A DNA stretch of 6,762 nucleotides from Maribacter sp. GTDB lineage: Bacteria > Bacteroidota > Bacteroidia > Flavobacteriales > Flavobacteriaceae. The notes beneath the pieces are model-generated. The model saw nothing but the letters and a program-made list of their open reading frames with translations, made no database searches and had not been told where the DNA came from. The position numbers and the translations under genes are program-made. Position 1 is the stretch's first letter. Every line of letters starts with the position of its first letter. Of the stretch, positions 6,500-6,762 are shown piece after piece. Where the stretch lies: assembly GCA_013001935.1 (NCBI GenBank), contig JABDKZ010000358.1, forward strand, positions 1-6,762. Reading direction: 5' to 3'.

Positions 6500-6762
6500 T
6501 ATCGGAAAAATCTAGAAAAGACCACGAATTTCTTTTTTGTATTTATAAAGTAAACCCCTGTCAATAAAATAACTGCTGCGATGATCGACTGGGCCGTTAT
6601 TTGTTCATTTAAAAAATACCAGCCCAAAGCCAATGCAATAATGGGGTTTACATAGGTTGATGTCGCTACTTTTTCAGGAGAAACTACTTTTAACAGGTAA
6701 TTATATGAGGTAAAGGCAACAATACTACCGAAAACGATCAACAATAGTAGGGAATATGTAAC
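6499..6762 (-). CDS. EamA/DMT-family transporter, C-terminal part only
   Basis: The frame is open to the window edge, so the N-terminal part and start lie beyond it; the TTG at 6744 is internal. The visible 87 residues hold three hydrophobic segments: about 4-24 (SLLLLIVFGSIVAFTSYNYL), 36-51 (TYVNPIIALALGWYFL) and 57-73 (AQSIIAAVILLTGVYFI). They are followed by a short basic tail (KKK...RFFR). VNPIIALALGW, then NEQIT and a final glycine-containing helix match the last helices of the EamA (DUF6, RhaT/YdcZ-like) drug/metabolite exporter fold, whose members have about ten helices arranged as two repeats. It is an inner-membrane protein. The substrate cannot be told from this fragment. It lies 120 bp upstream of the peptidase gene on the same strand. 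Confidence 0.8.
   Translation of the reverse strand, partial: VTYSLLLLIVFGSIVAFTSYNYLLKVVSPEKVATSTYVNPIIALALGWYFLNEQITAQSIIAAVILLTGVYFINTKKKFVVFSRFFR

Overview
The window looks like chromosomal DNA from a member of the Bacteroidota, most likely a marine or environmental flavobacterium. The signs are low GC, A-rich leaders without strong Shine-Dalgarno sequences, a TAnnTTTG-type -7 box, a Porin_O_P-type outer-membrane protein, a lipoprotein with acidic residues after the lipid cysteine, and a secreted S41-type peptidase homologue ending in TPR-like repeats. This placement is inferred from style, not from a database match.

Layout. On the left (1-2870, + strand) are three closely spaced genes. 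The first is the 3' part of a double-rhodanese protein whose start lies outside the window. The second is a paralogous double-rhodanese lipoprotein. The third is a porin-like outer-membrane beta-barrel protein. A strong, symmetrical hairpin terminator (2918-2951) closes this unit. A Crp/Fnr-family regulator follows on the same strand (2998-3648), preceded by a -7-like box and a perfect 7+7 bp inverted repeat. Next comes an NADPH-dependent MDR-family oxidoreductase (3705-4700, +). Converging on it with only 22 bp between stop codons is a secreted S41-family peptidase homologue (4723-6378, -). At the right edge is the C-terminal end of an EamA/DMT-type transporter (6499-6762, -), cut by the window end.

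How the genes may work together. The two rhodanese proteins, the porin and the regulator form the unusual part. Envelope-tethered sulfurtransferase-like domains are encoded directly with an outer-membrane channel. The adjacent regulator lacks the residues used to bind cAMP and carries a cysteine pair where the CRP effector pocket would be. A reasonable hypothesis is uptake or handling of a sulfur (or selenium) oxyanion or sulfane-sulfur compound at the cell envelope, with the regulator sensing thiol or redox state. No substrate can be read from the sequence. The oxidoreductase, peptidase homologue and transporter look like ordinary neighbours with no visible tie to the rhodanese module. There is no RNA gene, CRISPR array, insertion sequence or phage signature in the window.
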